Shown here: positions 31,856-40,599 of the stretch, piece by piece
Position numbering within the stretch: the stretch's first letter is position 1
Layout: each line of letters opens with the position of its first letter
Assembly: GCA_036490335.1 (NCBI GenBank)
Contig: DASXEB010000003.1
Location: 1 to 64,000 of the forward strand
Direction of reading: 5' to 3'
DNA: 64,000 nucleotides
Origin: Palsa-1392 sp036490335
GTDB taxonomy: Bacteria; Verrucomicrobiota; Verrucomicrobiia; Chthoniobacterales; UBA10450
Notes under the pieces: model-generated
The model's database searches: none
What the model was told of the DNA's origin: nothing
The model's input: the letters and a program-made list of their open reading frames with translations, nothing else
Translations under genes and position numbers: made by a program

Positions 31856-34800
31856 GTGCGGGATTCGTTAGGCGGCGAACTGCTCGAGGCGGTCGCGCGC
31901 AGCACCCCGATCGCGCGCAAGATCGATGAGCTGCGAAAAGGCAACAACAAGGTTGCATTTTCCCACGTCATCGAATCGGCCCAAGCCTTCCTCGCCGCGA
32001 CGCTCGCGCGCGAGCTGCCGCAAACTTTGTGGATCATTTGCCCGAGCGTGCGCCGGCAGGAATCGCTCCACGAAACTCTGCTCAATTGGATTCCAAACGC
32101 CGCGTTTTTGCCTGAAGCGGAATTCCTCGCGGTCGAAAATATTTTGCCCGACCAGGAAATCGCCGCCGAGCGTCTCGCGCTCTTTAGCCAGCTCGAAGAT
32201 CGACAGCGCCGCATCGTCGTCGCGACGCGCGCGAGCCTCGAACAACCGGCGCCCGCGCAAAAATCGTTGCGCGCCGCGACGCTCAAATTGTCCCGTGGAA
32301 AAAACGCGTCGCTCGAAGCGATCATCGACTCGTTAGGCAAAGCCAGCTACGAGCGCGCCGCGCAGGTCACGACGCGCGGGCAGTTCGCGGTTCGCGGCGG
32401 CATTCTCGACATCTATTCCTGGCAGGCGCCGCTGCCGATTCGCGCGGAATTTTTCGGCGACGAAATCGATTCGTTGCGCGAATTCGATCTCGACACGCAG
32501 ACCTCGCGCCGAAATCTAAATGCTGTCGAAGTATTGTTAGGCGGCGCGGAAGACCAGAGCGCAACGGTCCGCGATTACATCGCGCGCGAGCATCTCCGCA
32601 TCGCGATCGAGCCGGAGGAAAATGACGGCGCTGAAGTCGTCATCACCGAAGGCGCGACGGAGTCGTCGGAAGTCGCGGAAGATTTTTCCGGCGCGTTTGT
32701 CGATTGCGAGATTGGCGAATTCGATACCGGCGAATTCGTGATCGCGGAAGCAAAACGAAAACAATTTTTCCAGCGCCTGACGAACTGGCGCGAGAGCGGC
32801 GCGCGGATCGCGATTTACTTCCAGACCGAAGGCGAGATCGAACGCTTTCGCGAACTTCTCGCCGAAGCGAAGATCGCGCCTAACGAACTCGAGCTCGTCG
32901 AAGGCACGCTCGCGCGCGGCTTTTGTTTTCCGGCGGCCAATCTTGTCGTGCTCGCGGCCGCGGAGCTTTTTGGACGCGCGCCGACGCACGGACGGCGCCG
33001 CTTGCAGCGCGAGGGCAAGTTCGGCTCGCAGCGTGTGCAGATCGATTTCAGCGATTTGCACGAGGACGATCTTGTCGTCCATCTCGAACACGGCATCGGC
33101 CGTTTTCTCGGTTTGCAAAAACTCGGCGGCACCGAGGCGAGCGAAGTTCTCGCGATCGAGTTTGCCGACGAGGCGAAACTTTTCGTGCCGCTCGAACAGG
33201 CTTATCTCGTCTCGCGTCACGTCGGCGTCGGAAAAAAATCGCCGCCGCTGAGTTCGTTAGGCGATTCGAAATGGTCGCGCGCCAAACACGTCGCGGCGGC
33301 GTCGATTTTCGATTACGCGGGCAAGATGCTCGCGGTCCAGGCCGAGCGCGAAACGCAAACCGGCTACGCCTTCGCGCCGGACACGAAATGGCAGGTCGAG
33401 TTCGAACATTCGTTTCCGTTTCGCGAAACGCCCGACCAGGCGAAGGCGATCGCGGACACGAAACGCGACATGGAAACGCCGCGCTCGATGGATCGTTTGA
33501 TCTGCGGCGATGTCGGCTTTGGAAAAACCGAGGTCGCGATTCGCGCCGCTTTCAAAGCGGTCATGGAAGGCAAACAAGTCGCTGTGCTCACGCCGACGAC
33601 CGTGCTCGCGCAACAGCATTTCGAGACCTTTCGCCAGCGCATGCTCGATTACCCGGTACGGATCGAAATGCTCAGCCGCTTTCGTTCGTTAGGCGAGCAG
33701 AAGCAGGTGCTGAAACTTTTACGCGAAGGCGGCGTCGACGTCGTCATCGGCACGCATCGGCTCATTTCCGGCGACGTGATTTTCAAGGATCTCGGGCTTG
33801 TCGTGATCGACGAGGAGCAGCGTTTCGGCGTTTTGCACAAGGAGAGATTCAAGGAGCTGTTCAAGCTCGTCGACGTGCTCACTCTTTCGGCGACGCCGAT
33901 TCCGCGCACGCTTTATTTATCGCTCGTCGGCGTGAAAGACATGTCCACGATCGAGACGCCGCCGCTCAATCGGCTGCCAGTCGAGACGATCATTTGCGGG
34001 TATGACGAGCGGATTATTCGCGACGCGATCCGGCGCGAGCTGGAGCGGCAGGGGCAGGTTTATTTTTTGCACAATCGAGTGATGTCGATCGAAAAAACGC
34101 GCGACCGCATCGCGGAGCTGGTGCCGGAAGCGCGGGTCGAATTTGGCCACGGCCAGATGAACTCGGACGAGCTGGAAGCGATCATGGAGCGATTCGTTAG
34201 GGGAAAAATCGACGTGCTCGTTTGCACCACGATCATCGAGAGCGGGCTCGATATTCCGAATGCGAACACGATCATCATCGACCGCGCGGATCGTTTTGGG
34301 CTGGCCGATCTGTATCAATTGCGCGGGCGCGTCGGGCGCGCGGAGCACAAGGCTTACGCTTATCTTTTGCTCCCGCGCGAGCTGATGACGGTGGGCGCGG
34401 CGCGGAAACGGATCAATGCGATCCAGCAGTACAGTTCGTTAGGCGCGGGTTTTCGGATCGCGATGCGCGACCTCGAGATTCGGGGCGCGGGGAGCATTCT
34501 CGGCACGGCGCAGAGCGGGCACATCGTCGCGGTCGGTTTCGATCTTTACTGCCAGCTTTTGAAACAGGCGGTCGCGCAACTCAAAGGCGAGAAGCTGCGG
34601 CCGCGCCTCGAGGTCGAGCTGCGTCTCGACTTTGTCGCGACCAACGAAGGCGAATTTCTCGCCGGCGCGCCTAACGAACGCGTCCCCGCGTTTCTGCCCA
34701 CGAGCTACATCAGCGACTCGGCGCTACGCATCCAGGCTTATCGCAATCTCGCCGAGATCACGACGCAGGAACAACTGCAACGTCTGCGTCGCGAATGGCG

Positions 34801-35029
34801 CGATCGTTTCGGCGCGACGCCGCCGCCGGTTGACAATTTGCTTCTCCTCACGGAAATCAAGTTAGCAGCCGCGCGCGTGCGGATCAGCCGCGTCGAGGTG
34901 CGCGAGCGCAAATTGATGCTCACTCGTCGTGGCGACTTTATTCTTGTCGGAGGCAAATTTCCCCGTTTATTTTCCGCCAGAATCGAAAACTATCTTTCCG
35001 AGATATGGGATTTGTTAAAACAACTTTGA
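31856..35029 (+). CDS. mfd: Transcription-repair coupling factor Mfd
   Basis: 1057 residues from GTG 31856. Mfd removes stalled RNA polymerase at DNA lesions and recruits UvrA. Visible parts are the UvrB-like N-terminal domain (TTRGQFAVRGGILDIYSWQA), the RNAP-interaction Tudor-like domain (DDLVVHLEHGIGRFLGL), the RecG-like helicase with Walker A GDVGFGKTEV and DEEQRFGV, motif IV-VI segments (VCTTIIESGLDIPNANTIII then QLRGRVGRAEHKAYAYLL), and the C-terminal TRCF domain. The start is slightly shorter than E. coli's. The coding sequence holds about eight CGTTAGGC copies, mostly as S-L-G with the otherwise rare TTA codon. It overlaps surA by 25 nt. Confidence 0.95.
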   Translation: MRDSLGGELLEAVARSTPIARKIDELRKGNNKVAFSHVIESAQAFLAATLARELPQTLWIICPSVRRQESLHETLLNWIPNAAFLPEAEFLAVENILPDQEIAAERLALFSQLEDRQRRIVVATRASLEQPAPAQKSLRAATLKLSRGKNASLEAIIDSLGKASYERAAQVTTRGQFAVRGGILDIYSWQAPLPIRAEFFGDEIDSLREFDLDTQTSRRNLNAVEVLLGGAEDQSATVRDYIAREHLRIAIEPEENDGAEVVITEGATESSEVAEDFSGAFVDCEIGEFDTGEFVIAEAKRKQFFQRLTNWRESGARIAIYFQTEGEIERFRELLAEAKIAPNELELVEGTLARGFCFPAANLVVLAAAELFGRAPTHGRRRLQREGKFGSQRVQIDFSDLHEDDLVVHLEHGIGRFLGLQKLGGTEASEVLAIEFADEAKLFVPLEQAYLVSRHVGVGKKSPPLSSLGDSKWSRAKHVAAASIFDYAGKMLAVQAERETQTGYAFAPDTKWQVEFEHSFPFRETPDQAKAIADTKRDMETPRSMDRLICGDVGFGKTEVAIRAAFKAVMEGKQVAVLTPTTVLAQQHFETFRQRMLDYPVRIEMLSRFRSLGEQKQVLKLLREGGVDVVIGTHRLISGDVIFKDLGLVVIDEEQRFGVLHKERFKELFKLVDVLTLSATPIPRTLYLSLVGVKDMSTIETPPLNRLPVETIICGYDERIIRDAIRRELERQGQVYFLHNRVMSIEKTRDRIAELVPEARVEFGHGQMNSDELEAIMERFVRGKIDVLVCTTIIESGLDIPNANTIIIDRADRFGLADLYQLRGRVGRAEHKAYAYLLLPRELMTVGAARKRINAIQQYSSLGAGFRIAMRDLEIRGAGSILGTAQSGHIVAVGFDLYCQLLKQAVAQLKGEKLRPRLEVELRLDFVATNEGEFLAGAPNERVPAFLPTSYISDSALRIQAYRNLAEITTQEQLQRLRREWRDRFGATPPPVDNLLLLTEIKLAAARVRISRVEVRERKLMLTRRGDFILVGGKFPRLFSARIENYLSEIWDLLKQL

Positions 35030-36009
35030 AACTTTGCTGGCGGCATCCGGCCGTCGCGCTCATCCTCTTTTCCTGCTTCAACGTCGTCGCGACTGCTTCG
35101 CCGACAAAAGGGGCCGAGGACATCAACGGCATCGCCGCGGTCGTGAACGACGACGTCATCACTTACGGCGAAGTGCGCGATCTTTCCGAGCCGCAGGAGC
35201 GCCTCCTCCACTCGCAATATTCCGGCGAGGAGCTCGAGAAAAAAATCGCCGAGGCGCGCAAGGCCGCGCTCCAGGACCTGATCGATCGCCAGCTCATCAT
35301 CCAGGCGTTTGAAAAAGAGAAGCTCGAGTTTCCCGATTTCCTCGTCGATGAACGGGTCGACGAAGTGATCCGCGATTCCTTCGGCGGCGATCGCGAGGCC
35401 TTCATCAAAACGCTCGAGTCGCAGCATTACACTCTGACGAAATTCCGCGACGGCGAGCGCGACAAAATCAAAGTGCAGGCGATGCGGCAGCGCGCGATGA
35501 AGACGAAGCTGATCGTGCCGCCGGGCCAGATCGACGAGTATTACCAGAAGCACAAGGACCTCTACTCGACCAAGGCGCAGGTGAAATTGCGCATGATCAT
35601 GATCCCCGGCAAAGGCGACGCCAAGGGCAACGATCCGCAAAAAGCGATGGCCCAGGAAATCCGCACAAAGATTCTGGCCGGCGCCGATTTCGACAAAATG
35701 GCGCAGATGTATTCCGAGGACAGCACGCGCGACCTCGGCGGCGACTGGGGCTGGGTCGATGACAAGACGCTTTCGCAGCCGCTTTCCGAAGTCGCGTTCC
35801 GCCTCAAGCCCGGCGAGGTGAGCAAAATCGTGCCGGTCAGCGGAAATTATTACATCCTCAAAGTCGAAGGCCGGCAGGGCGGCGACGTCAAGCCGCTCGC
35901 CTCCGTCCGGGCCGAGATCGAGAAACAATTGCGCCAGCAAAAAGCGCAGGAATTGCAGGAGCACTGGATCGCGAGCCTGCGCTCGAAGGCTTACATCAAA
36001 ACGTTTTGA
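35005..36009 (+). CDS. surA: SurA-like periplasmic peptidyl-prolyl isomerase
   Basis: 334 residues. A signal peptide (VALILFSCFNVVATASP) precedes an N-terminal SurA chaperone domain (INGIAAVVNDDVITYGEVRD, then IDRQLIIQAFEKEKLEF). One parvulin domain follows, with VKLRMIMIPGK, FDKMAQMYSEDSTRDLGGDW and LSEVAFRLKPGEVSKIVPVS. SurA helps fold outer-membrane proteins. Only one PPIase domain is present, not two as in E. coli. It overlaps the 3' end of mfd and precedes pdxA by 37 nt, an order related to the surA-pdxA order of Enterobacteria. Confidence 0.9.
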   Translation: MGFVKTTLKLCWRHPAVALILFSCFNVVATASPTKGAEDINGIAAVVNDDVITYGEVRDLSEPQERLLHSQYSGEELEKKIAEARKAALQDLIDRQLIIQAFEKEKLEFPDFLVDERVDEVIRDSFGGDREAFIKTLESQHYTLTKFRDGERDKIKVQAMRQRAMKTKLIVPPGQIDEYYQKHKDLYSTKAQVKLRMIMIPGKGDAKGNDPQKAMAQEIRTKILAGADFDKMAQMYSEDSTRDLGGDWGWVDDKTLSQPLSEVAFRLKPGEVSKIVPVSGNYYILKVEGRQGGDVKPLASVRAEIEKQLRQQKAQELQEHWIASLRSKAYIKTF

Positions 36010-36046
36010 TCGGTTGCCCCGGGCCGCGGATGACTGATCCCTAACG

Positions 36047-36904
36047 ATGCGACCGCGCATCGGCATCACCACCGGCGATCCCGCCGGCATCGGCCCCGAG
36101 ATCATCGCGGCCGCGCTCGGCTCGGGAAAATTGCCGGCCGATGTCGATTACGAAATCATCGGCCTAACGAATGGCTTTTCGTTAGGCGAGCCGACCCGCG
36201 AGAGCGCGCAGGCCGCGCGCGACGCGCTCGAGGAAGCGGCGCGACGCGCGCTCGCCGGCGAGCTCGCTGCGATTGTGACCGGGCCGATTCACAAGGCGCG
36301 CATCTACGAAATCGGCTTCGACTTTCCCGGCCAGACGGAATTTTTCGCCGCGCGTTGCCGAGTGAAAAATTTCGCGATGGCCCTGACCAGTCCCAGCCTG
36401 ACGATCGCGCTCGTCACCTGCCATCTCCCGCTCGCCGAGGCGATCCGCAAACTGACTTCCGCCGAGATCGTCCGCGTCGGAAAATTGCTCGCGCCCTTTG
36501 TCGCCAGCCGCGCCGGCAGCCGCATCGCGGTTGCCGGACTCAATCCGCACGCCGGCGAATCGGGCGCGCTCGGCCGCGAAGAAATCGAGATCGTCGCGCC
36601 CGCCATCGCGGAACTGAATCGCGGCGACTCGTCAGGCAAATTCGCCGGCCCGTTTTCGCCCGACACCGTTTTCAACCGCGCGATCGCGGGCGAATTCGAC
36701 GCCGTCCTTTGCCTCTATCACGACCAGGGTTTGATCCCGTTCAAGCTCCACGCCTTCCACGACGGCGTGAACGTCACCCTCGGCCTCCCCTTCCCGCGCA
36801 CCAGCCCCGACCACGGGACCGCCTTCGAGATCGCCGGCAAAAAAATCGCGCAACCCGGGAGCATGATCGCCGCGATCAACCTTGCCGCGGGATTGATTCG
36901 TTAG
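36047..36904 (+). CDS. pdxA: 4-hydroxythreonine-4-phosphate dehydrogenase PdxA
   Basis: 285 residues, shorter than the usual 320-330. PdxA makes the vitamin B6 precursor in the DXP-dependent route. Family motifs: RIGITTGDPAGIGPEIIAAA, AAIVTGPIHKARIYEIGFDF, PGQTEFFAARC, GLNPHAGESGALGREEIEIV, GPFSPDTVFNRAIAGEFDAV and LCLYHDQGLIPFKLHAFHDG, then TSPDHGTAFEIAGK. Metal-binding His residues are intact. Two CGTTAGGC copies in opposite orientation (36164 and 36179) form an inverted pair inside the gene. The stop codon TAG (36902-36904) is itself part of a CGTTAGGC copy. Confidence 0.92.
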   Translation: MRPRIGITTGDPAGIGPEIIAAALGSGKLPADVDYEIIGLTNGFSLGEPTRESAQAARDALEEAARRALAGELAAIVTGPIHKARIYEIGFDFPGQTEFFAARCRVKNFAMALTSPSLTIALVTCHLPLAEAIRKLTSAEIVRVGKLLAPFVASRAGSRIAVAGLNPHAGESGALGREEIEIVAPAIAELNRGDSSGKFAGPFSPDTVFNRAIAGEFDAVLCLYHDQGLIPFKLHAFHDGVNVTLGLPFPRTSPDHGTAFEIAGKKIAQPGSMIAAINLAAGLIR

Positions 36905-36941
36905 GCCAAACCGCCTCACGAAAACCCCGCGCGTCCCCGAT

Positions 36942-37134
36942 TTGTCATCTCGAGCCGCGGAGACGGCGAGGGACCTCACGATTGCAATTTCGGCGTGTTA
37001 CATCCCGCCGCGCACATCGAAGGCGCGACTCCGCCCGGATCCGCAAAAGGCAATTCCCCCCTCATCAAAACCAAGACCCCAAAAATTCCAACTGCGAGGT
37101 CCCTCGCCGCGCTTCGCCGGCTCGGGATGACAAG
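36942..37134. repeat. Imperfect foldback repeat (about 50-bp arms)
   Basis: Arm 1 (36942-36990, TTGTCATCTCGAGCCG... then GGCGAGGGACCTCACG) and arm 2 (37084-37134, GCGAGGTCCCTCGCCGCG... then GGCTCGGGATGACAAG) are imperfect reverse complements, separated by about 90 bp. It lies between pdxA and the ABC-2 permease gene. The GTCAT-C-CGAGC end resembles a kind of dispersed inverted repeat common in environmental genomes; a noncoding, possibly transposable, element is likely. Confidence 0.65.
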
Positions 37135-37182
37135 GCGCGGGCTTTCACGATAATTGGCCTGCGCGTATTTTTCCGCGCGGTT

Positions 37183-37989
37183 ATGCTTCCTGGAAAATAC
37201 CTGACCGTTTTCAATCTCGGCATCCAGAACACCTTCGTTTACCGCTGGAATTATTTACTCCGCGCCCTCTTCGGGCTCGTCCCGCTTATCGGCACGATCT
37301 TTCTCTGGCGCGCCGTCTTTCACGAGCACGGCGGCGGGCTGCGCGGCTACGACTACGGCTCGATGATCTATTACTACCTCCTCACGATTCTGGTCAGCAA
37401 TCTCGTCACCCCGACGGAGGACGAATGGCAGATCGCGTCCGACATTCGCGAAGGCCAGATCAATTCCTTCCTCACCAAACCGATGAACTATCTCGGCTAC
37501 CGCTTCAGCATTTTTCTGAGCGGCCGGCTCGTTTACACCGCGGTCACGATCCTGCCGATCGCGATCATCTTTTTTTATTTCCGGCGCTACATCGTTTTGC
37601 CGAACGACCTCACGACATGGTTCGGCGCTCTCGCCTCGCTTTTCATGTCGGCCTTCATCCAATTCTTCCTCACCTACTCGCTTTCCATGATGGCCTTTTG
37701 GATTCTGGAAATCTCCACCATCGTTTTCATCGTTTACAGCTTCGAATACTTCCTCGGCGGCCAGATGTTCCCGCTCGACATCATGCCGCCGGCCATCCAG
37801 GCGGTCATGAAATGGCTCCCCTTTTACTACGAGCTCTTCTGCCCAATCGCCATCTTCCAGGGCCGGCTGCACGGCGGGGAAATGTGGAGCGCGCTCGCCA
37901 TCCAAAGCGGCTGGGTCGTCGCCATGTGGGCCGCGGCGAATCTGATGTGGAAACGCGGCCTCGGCCACTACCAGGCCGTCGGCGGCTGA
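37183..37989 (+). CDS. ABC-2 family transporter permease
   Basis: 268 residues from ATG 37183. Six hydrophobic segments: VYRWNYLLRALFGLVPLIGT, MIYYYLLTILVSNLV, ILPIAIIFFYFRRYIV, FMSAFIQFFLTYSLSMMAFW, ISTIVFIVYSFEYFLGGQMF and SALAIQSGWVVAMWAAANLM, with the QINSFLTKPMNYL loop typical of this group. Such permeases need an ATP-binding partner, which is not next to this gene; the neighbours are a repeat and a convergent surface protein. The substrate is unknown. Confidence 0.82.
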   Translation: MLPGKYLTVFNLGIQNTFVYRWNYLLRALFGLVPLIGTIFLWRAVFHEHGGGLRGYDYGSMIYYYLLTILVSNLVTPTEDEWQIASDIREGQINSFLTKPMNYLGYRFSIFLSGRLVYTAVTILPIAIIFFYFRRYIVLPNDLTTWFGALASLFMSAFIQFFLTYSLSMMAFWILEISTIVFIVYSFEYFLGGQMFPLDIMPPAIQAVMKWLPFYYELFCPIAIFQGRLHGGEMWSALAIQSGWVVAMWAAANLMWKRGLGHYQAVGG

Positions 37990-38042
37990 GGGGGGACTGA
38001 TGCGCCGGGCGGCTCCGGGGATGACGCCCAGCTTCATGCGGC

Positions 38043-38123
38043 GTTGTAGCGTGCGCTGTCCTCAGCCCACTGGGAGCGGCTGGCGCGAAAGCCCAAGTCC
38101 GCTGAGACAGCGGACGCTACAAC
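38043..38123. repeat. Inverted repeat GTTGTAGCG...CGCTACAAC
   Basis: GTTGTAGCGTGCGCTGTCCT (arm 1, 38043-38066) and CAGCGGACGCTACAAC (end of arm 2, 38101-38123) pair with few mismatches around a 34-bp loop that includes GGCTGGCGCGAAAGCCCAAG. It sits 3' of the permease gene and could act as a bidirectional terminator, or be a dispersed element; the ends resemble a repeat I have met often in soil genomes. Confidence 0.6.
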
Positions 38124-38154
38124 CGCGCTCCCTGTTTAACGCCTGGCGAACCCC

Positions 38155-39186
38155 TTACTCCTTCGTCGAGACGACTCGCGCGGCATTGGCTTTCATCTGC
38201 ATTTGCGCGCTCACTTTCTCGACCATCGCCTCGAGGCTCGCGACCTTCGCTTCGAGCGCGGCCACCTTGCGCTGCTCTTCGCTGAATTGGTGGAGCAGAT
38301 GGGCGTTGTCGGCGCCCTCCGTGGAAGCGGCCACGCCGAGCTGTCCTTGTTTGTTGATCACGACCGCGACGCCATTGGAAATTTTCACGCCACTGATCCC
38401 CGCAATGAAAGCCTTCGTCTGCGCTCCGCTCGTGCCGATGCGAATGACGGAGTCGTCCTTCTTCGCGCCCTCGGTGCCGATCTCGATGTTGTTCGCCCCT
38501 GATGTTACATTCTGTGCAGCATATTGGCCGATGGCGATGTTGTTGTTGCCAGCGAAATTCAAACCGGCCGACTGACCGATCGCTACATTGAAATTCCCCG
38601 AGGCCAGGTTGAGCGCGCTATCGCCCACAGCGACGTTGTCTGTCCCCCCGGAAAAGGCCATCGCAGTGCTGCCCACAGCGACGTTGTAGCTTCCAGTCGA
38701 GCCGAGAGAAAGAGCGCCCGGTCCGACGGCAACATTGCCGAATCCGCCAGCGTGAGCTTCGAGAGCGATTTCACCGATGGCCACATTGTAGCCTCCCGCG
38801 CTGTTTGTAAGAAGCGCGTCCTCGCCCACCGCAACATTGAAAGTACCGGTGGTGTTACCTAAGGAGGCCTGCCAGCCGACCGCCGTGTTGGAATAGCCGG
38901 TCGTCGTGTCGCCAAGAGCCTGCCATCCAATAGCCGTGTTTTCGCTGCCGCTACTAGTGACACTGTAAAGCGCCTCAAAACCCACGGCGGTGCAGTCCGC
39001 GCCAGGGTTATCTTGCGCCAGCGCGTCAGTCCCGAGCGCCGTGATGTTATTCGGATAACCGCCACCTGGCGGCGGTTGAATGCCCAAGGCCTGCGCGCAA
39101 CACGCCAGAGTGGCGGCTACAAAAGAAAGCCTTAGGACAAGCGGCATAAAACTAGGTGTGAATATCGACTTGTTGCTTGCGTTCAT
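38155..39186 (-). CDS. Secreted head-repeat (YadA/Hia-like) surface protein
   Basis: 343 residues from ATG 39186 (an earlier in-frame start at 39213 is possible). A signal peptide (LVLRLSFVAATLACCAQALG) is followed by about ten repeats of 20-26 residues with consensus NVAVGxxALxxxxxG: GSENTAIGWQALGDTTTGYS, NTAVGWQASLGNTTGTFNVA, NIAIGQYAAQNVTSGANNIE. These match left-handed beta-roll head repeats of trimeric autotransporter adhesins. A coiled coil follows (FSEEQRKVAALEAKVASLEA). No membrane-anchor barrel is present, so it is probably not a self-exporting adhesin. Its function is inferred as surface attachment. Confidence 0.72.
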   Translation of the reverse strand: MNASNKSIFTPSFMPLVLRLSFVAATLACCAQALGIQPPPGGGYPNNITALGTDALAQDNPGADCTAVGFEALYSVTSSGSENTAIGWQALGDTTTGYSNTAVGWQASLGNTTGTFNVAVGEDALLTNSAGGYNVAIGEIALEAHAGGFGNVAVGPGALSLGSTGSYNVAVGSTAMAFSGGTDNVAVGDSALNLASGNFNVAIGQSAGLNFAGNNNIAIGQYAAQNVTSGANNIEIGTEGAKKDDSVIRIGTSGAQTKAFIAGISGVKISNGVAVVINKQGQLGVAASTEGADNAHLLHQFSEEQRKVAALEAKVASLEAMVEKVSAQMQMKANAARVVSTKE

Positions 39187-39270
39187 TGCACCATATCTCT
39201 TTTTAGGAACCAAATTTGCAAGGGTAGACTAAGCGCGGAGCATCCTGAATAAAAATCCTGAAGAAAAAGA

Positions 39271-39789
39271 TTGCCATGCTTCATCAGTTCTAACGCAGCT
39301 TTGGATGTTACAAATACTGGCCTTTCATGGCCATTTTGGGCGCCCAATGTTCGGCCAAACTGCTTTGTGTGTCTGTCAGGCCAGTACGACTTTGCGGAGC
39401 GCGACGCAGATGTTTACACGATTGACCACTTTATTCACGACATTGAAAACTATACGGCTAGTGCAAATCCGGTTGATCAATATGCCGCCTCTCCAGTTGC
39501 TCTCATTCCGGCCCTAGTGAGCTCGGGCGCACCCTTGAAACCGATGTACCTTTTTCGCTCTTTCGACGATTCTGGTTCTCCTGCTTCAAATTCGTACTAC
39601 CTGTGGGATGATCTAACCTTAGCAGGTTTTGATCAGAGTCTTTTCCGATTTTGGACAGTTGGACCGGATACCAATTCGGATCACGCTTTCGCACTTTGGA
39701 ATGATTTCACCTACGACACTGATCCCGAGGCTGATATTACAGTCAAGGATCGGGTCATCTGGTTTTTCCAGCAGTACTTGCCGAACTAA
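39271..39789 (+). pseudogene. C-terminal fragment of a secreted alpha/beta hydrolase-like protein
   Basis: The frame reads NAALDVTNTGLSWPFWAPNV, then NPVDQYAASPVALIPALVSS, GAPLKPMYLFRSFDDSG, SLFRFWTVGPDTNSDHAFAL and RVIWFFQQYLPN. The pattern of PVALIPALV...GAPLKPMYLFRS...DHAFALW fits the last third of an alpha/beta hydrolase, with the acid and His (SDHAF) end, but there is no nucleophile elbow and no signal peptide. The N-terminal part is therefore missing. AT-rich intergenic DNA lies just upstream, suggesting a deletion. The family call is tentative. Confidence 0.5.
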
Positions 39790-40190
39790 CCGTTTAGGGG
39801 CCATTATTCCCACTTTTCGAGCAAGAGGCGTTCTCAGCAGCGGACGCACCGCGCTGACGCTGCTTGGTGCTCGCCGGCCGTAACCGGACTGTGAGTTGTT
39901 CCATCGATAGAGAAAAGAGGGGGGACTGACCAAGGGGTTAGTCTGTGATTGTCGCTCCTTTTCGGCCTTAGGCCCTTTTTCAAGTCAATCATCCTCGCAC
40001 CTCTCGATCGGCTCCCGACGGCTTCCTGGATCACGAAAGGATAAATTTGCGCCTGGGCAGTCGATTCCTCCTTTGCCCGCCATGCCGACAGATTATGGGT
40101 GATGCGTCGCCTTCGTGCTTTCAAATGAGACATCACAGACTGATCCTGGCTGCTTCCCAGACTTCTTCCCCAAAACTCGCCCGCGGGCCC
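39790..40190. other. Gene-free stretch
   Basis: Nothing convincing is coded on either strand in these 400 bp. It contains GGGGACTGACCAAGGGGTTA near 39923, and no repeat or stem-loop that I could match elsewhere in the window. It leads into the 21-bp array. Confidence 0.4.
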
Positions 40191-40475
40191 TCCGAATCGC
40201 CTCTCGGAGGTTCCGAACGGACGGTCGGCACTTCGGTATTCTCGCTCGGGGGTTGCCAATCGAGGATCGGAGGTTCCGAACGGGCGGTGCGAGCTTCCGA
40301 ATGGCTGCTCGGGACTTCCGAACGCGCGCTCGGCGGCTCTAAATGGCGGCTTCGGAGTTCCGAATCGGGGGTCGGGAGTTCCAAATGGCGGTCGGCGCTT
40401 CCGGATGGTGGGGTCGGCGGTTGCAAATGGGGCCTTCGAGCTTGCGGATGGCGGGTCGGCGCTTCCGTCTGGAGT
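40191..40475. repeat. 21-bp-period degenerate array B, consensus GTTCCGAATGGCGGTCGGG
   Basis: About 13 units with cores spaced 21 bp (two are 20 and 22). Examples: GGTTCCGAACGGACGGTCGG, GCTTCCGAATGGCTGCTCGG, ACTTCCGAACGCGCGCTCGG, AGTTCCGAATCGGGGGTCGG, AGTTCCAAATGGCGGTCGGC. The conserved part is TTCCGAA followed by a GGC/GGTCGG half. The sequence is unrelated to array A at 12.8 kb, but the period is the same. Frames remain open on both strands as heptad peptides (GGSERAV RASEWLL GTSERAL), without sign of translation. The orphan gene at 40600 begins about 125 bp downstream. Confidence 0.85.
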
Positions 40476-40564
40476 CGCGAGGAAGCGCAGCGGGCCTTTG
40501 CCAGATGTCGCAAGCGAAGTGGCGCAAACGAAAATATCCGGCGAAGGGGCATGGGTTTTGCTCT

Positions 40565-40578
40565 CCTTTACTCGTTAG
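40565..40578 (+). repeat. Extended dispersed repeat, variant CCTTTACTCGTTAG
   Basis: The copy ends in TCTT rather than GGC. It lies 22 bp upstream of the ATG at 40600, close to the AAAGGAAA ribosome binding site. Confidence 0.6.
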
Positions 40579-40599
40579 TCTTCAACAAAAGGAAACTTT

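Noticed and set aside
36355..37182. Extension of the ABC-2 permease frame upstream into pdxA
   Set aside because: The upstream part is Arg/Pro-rich shadow of pdxA; homology and a membrane helix start at the ATG at 37183.
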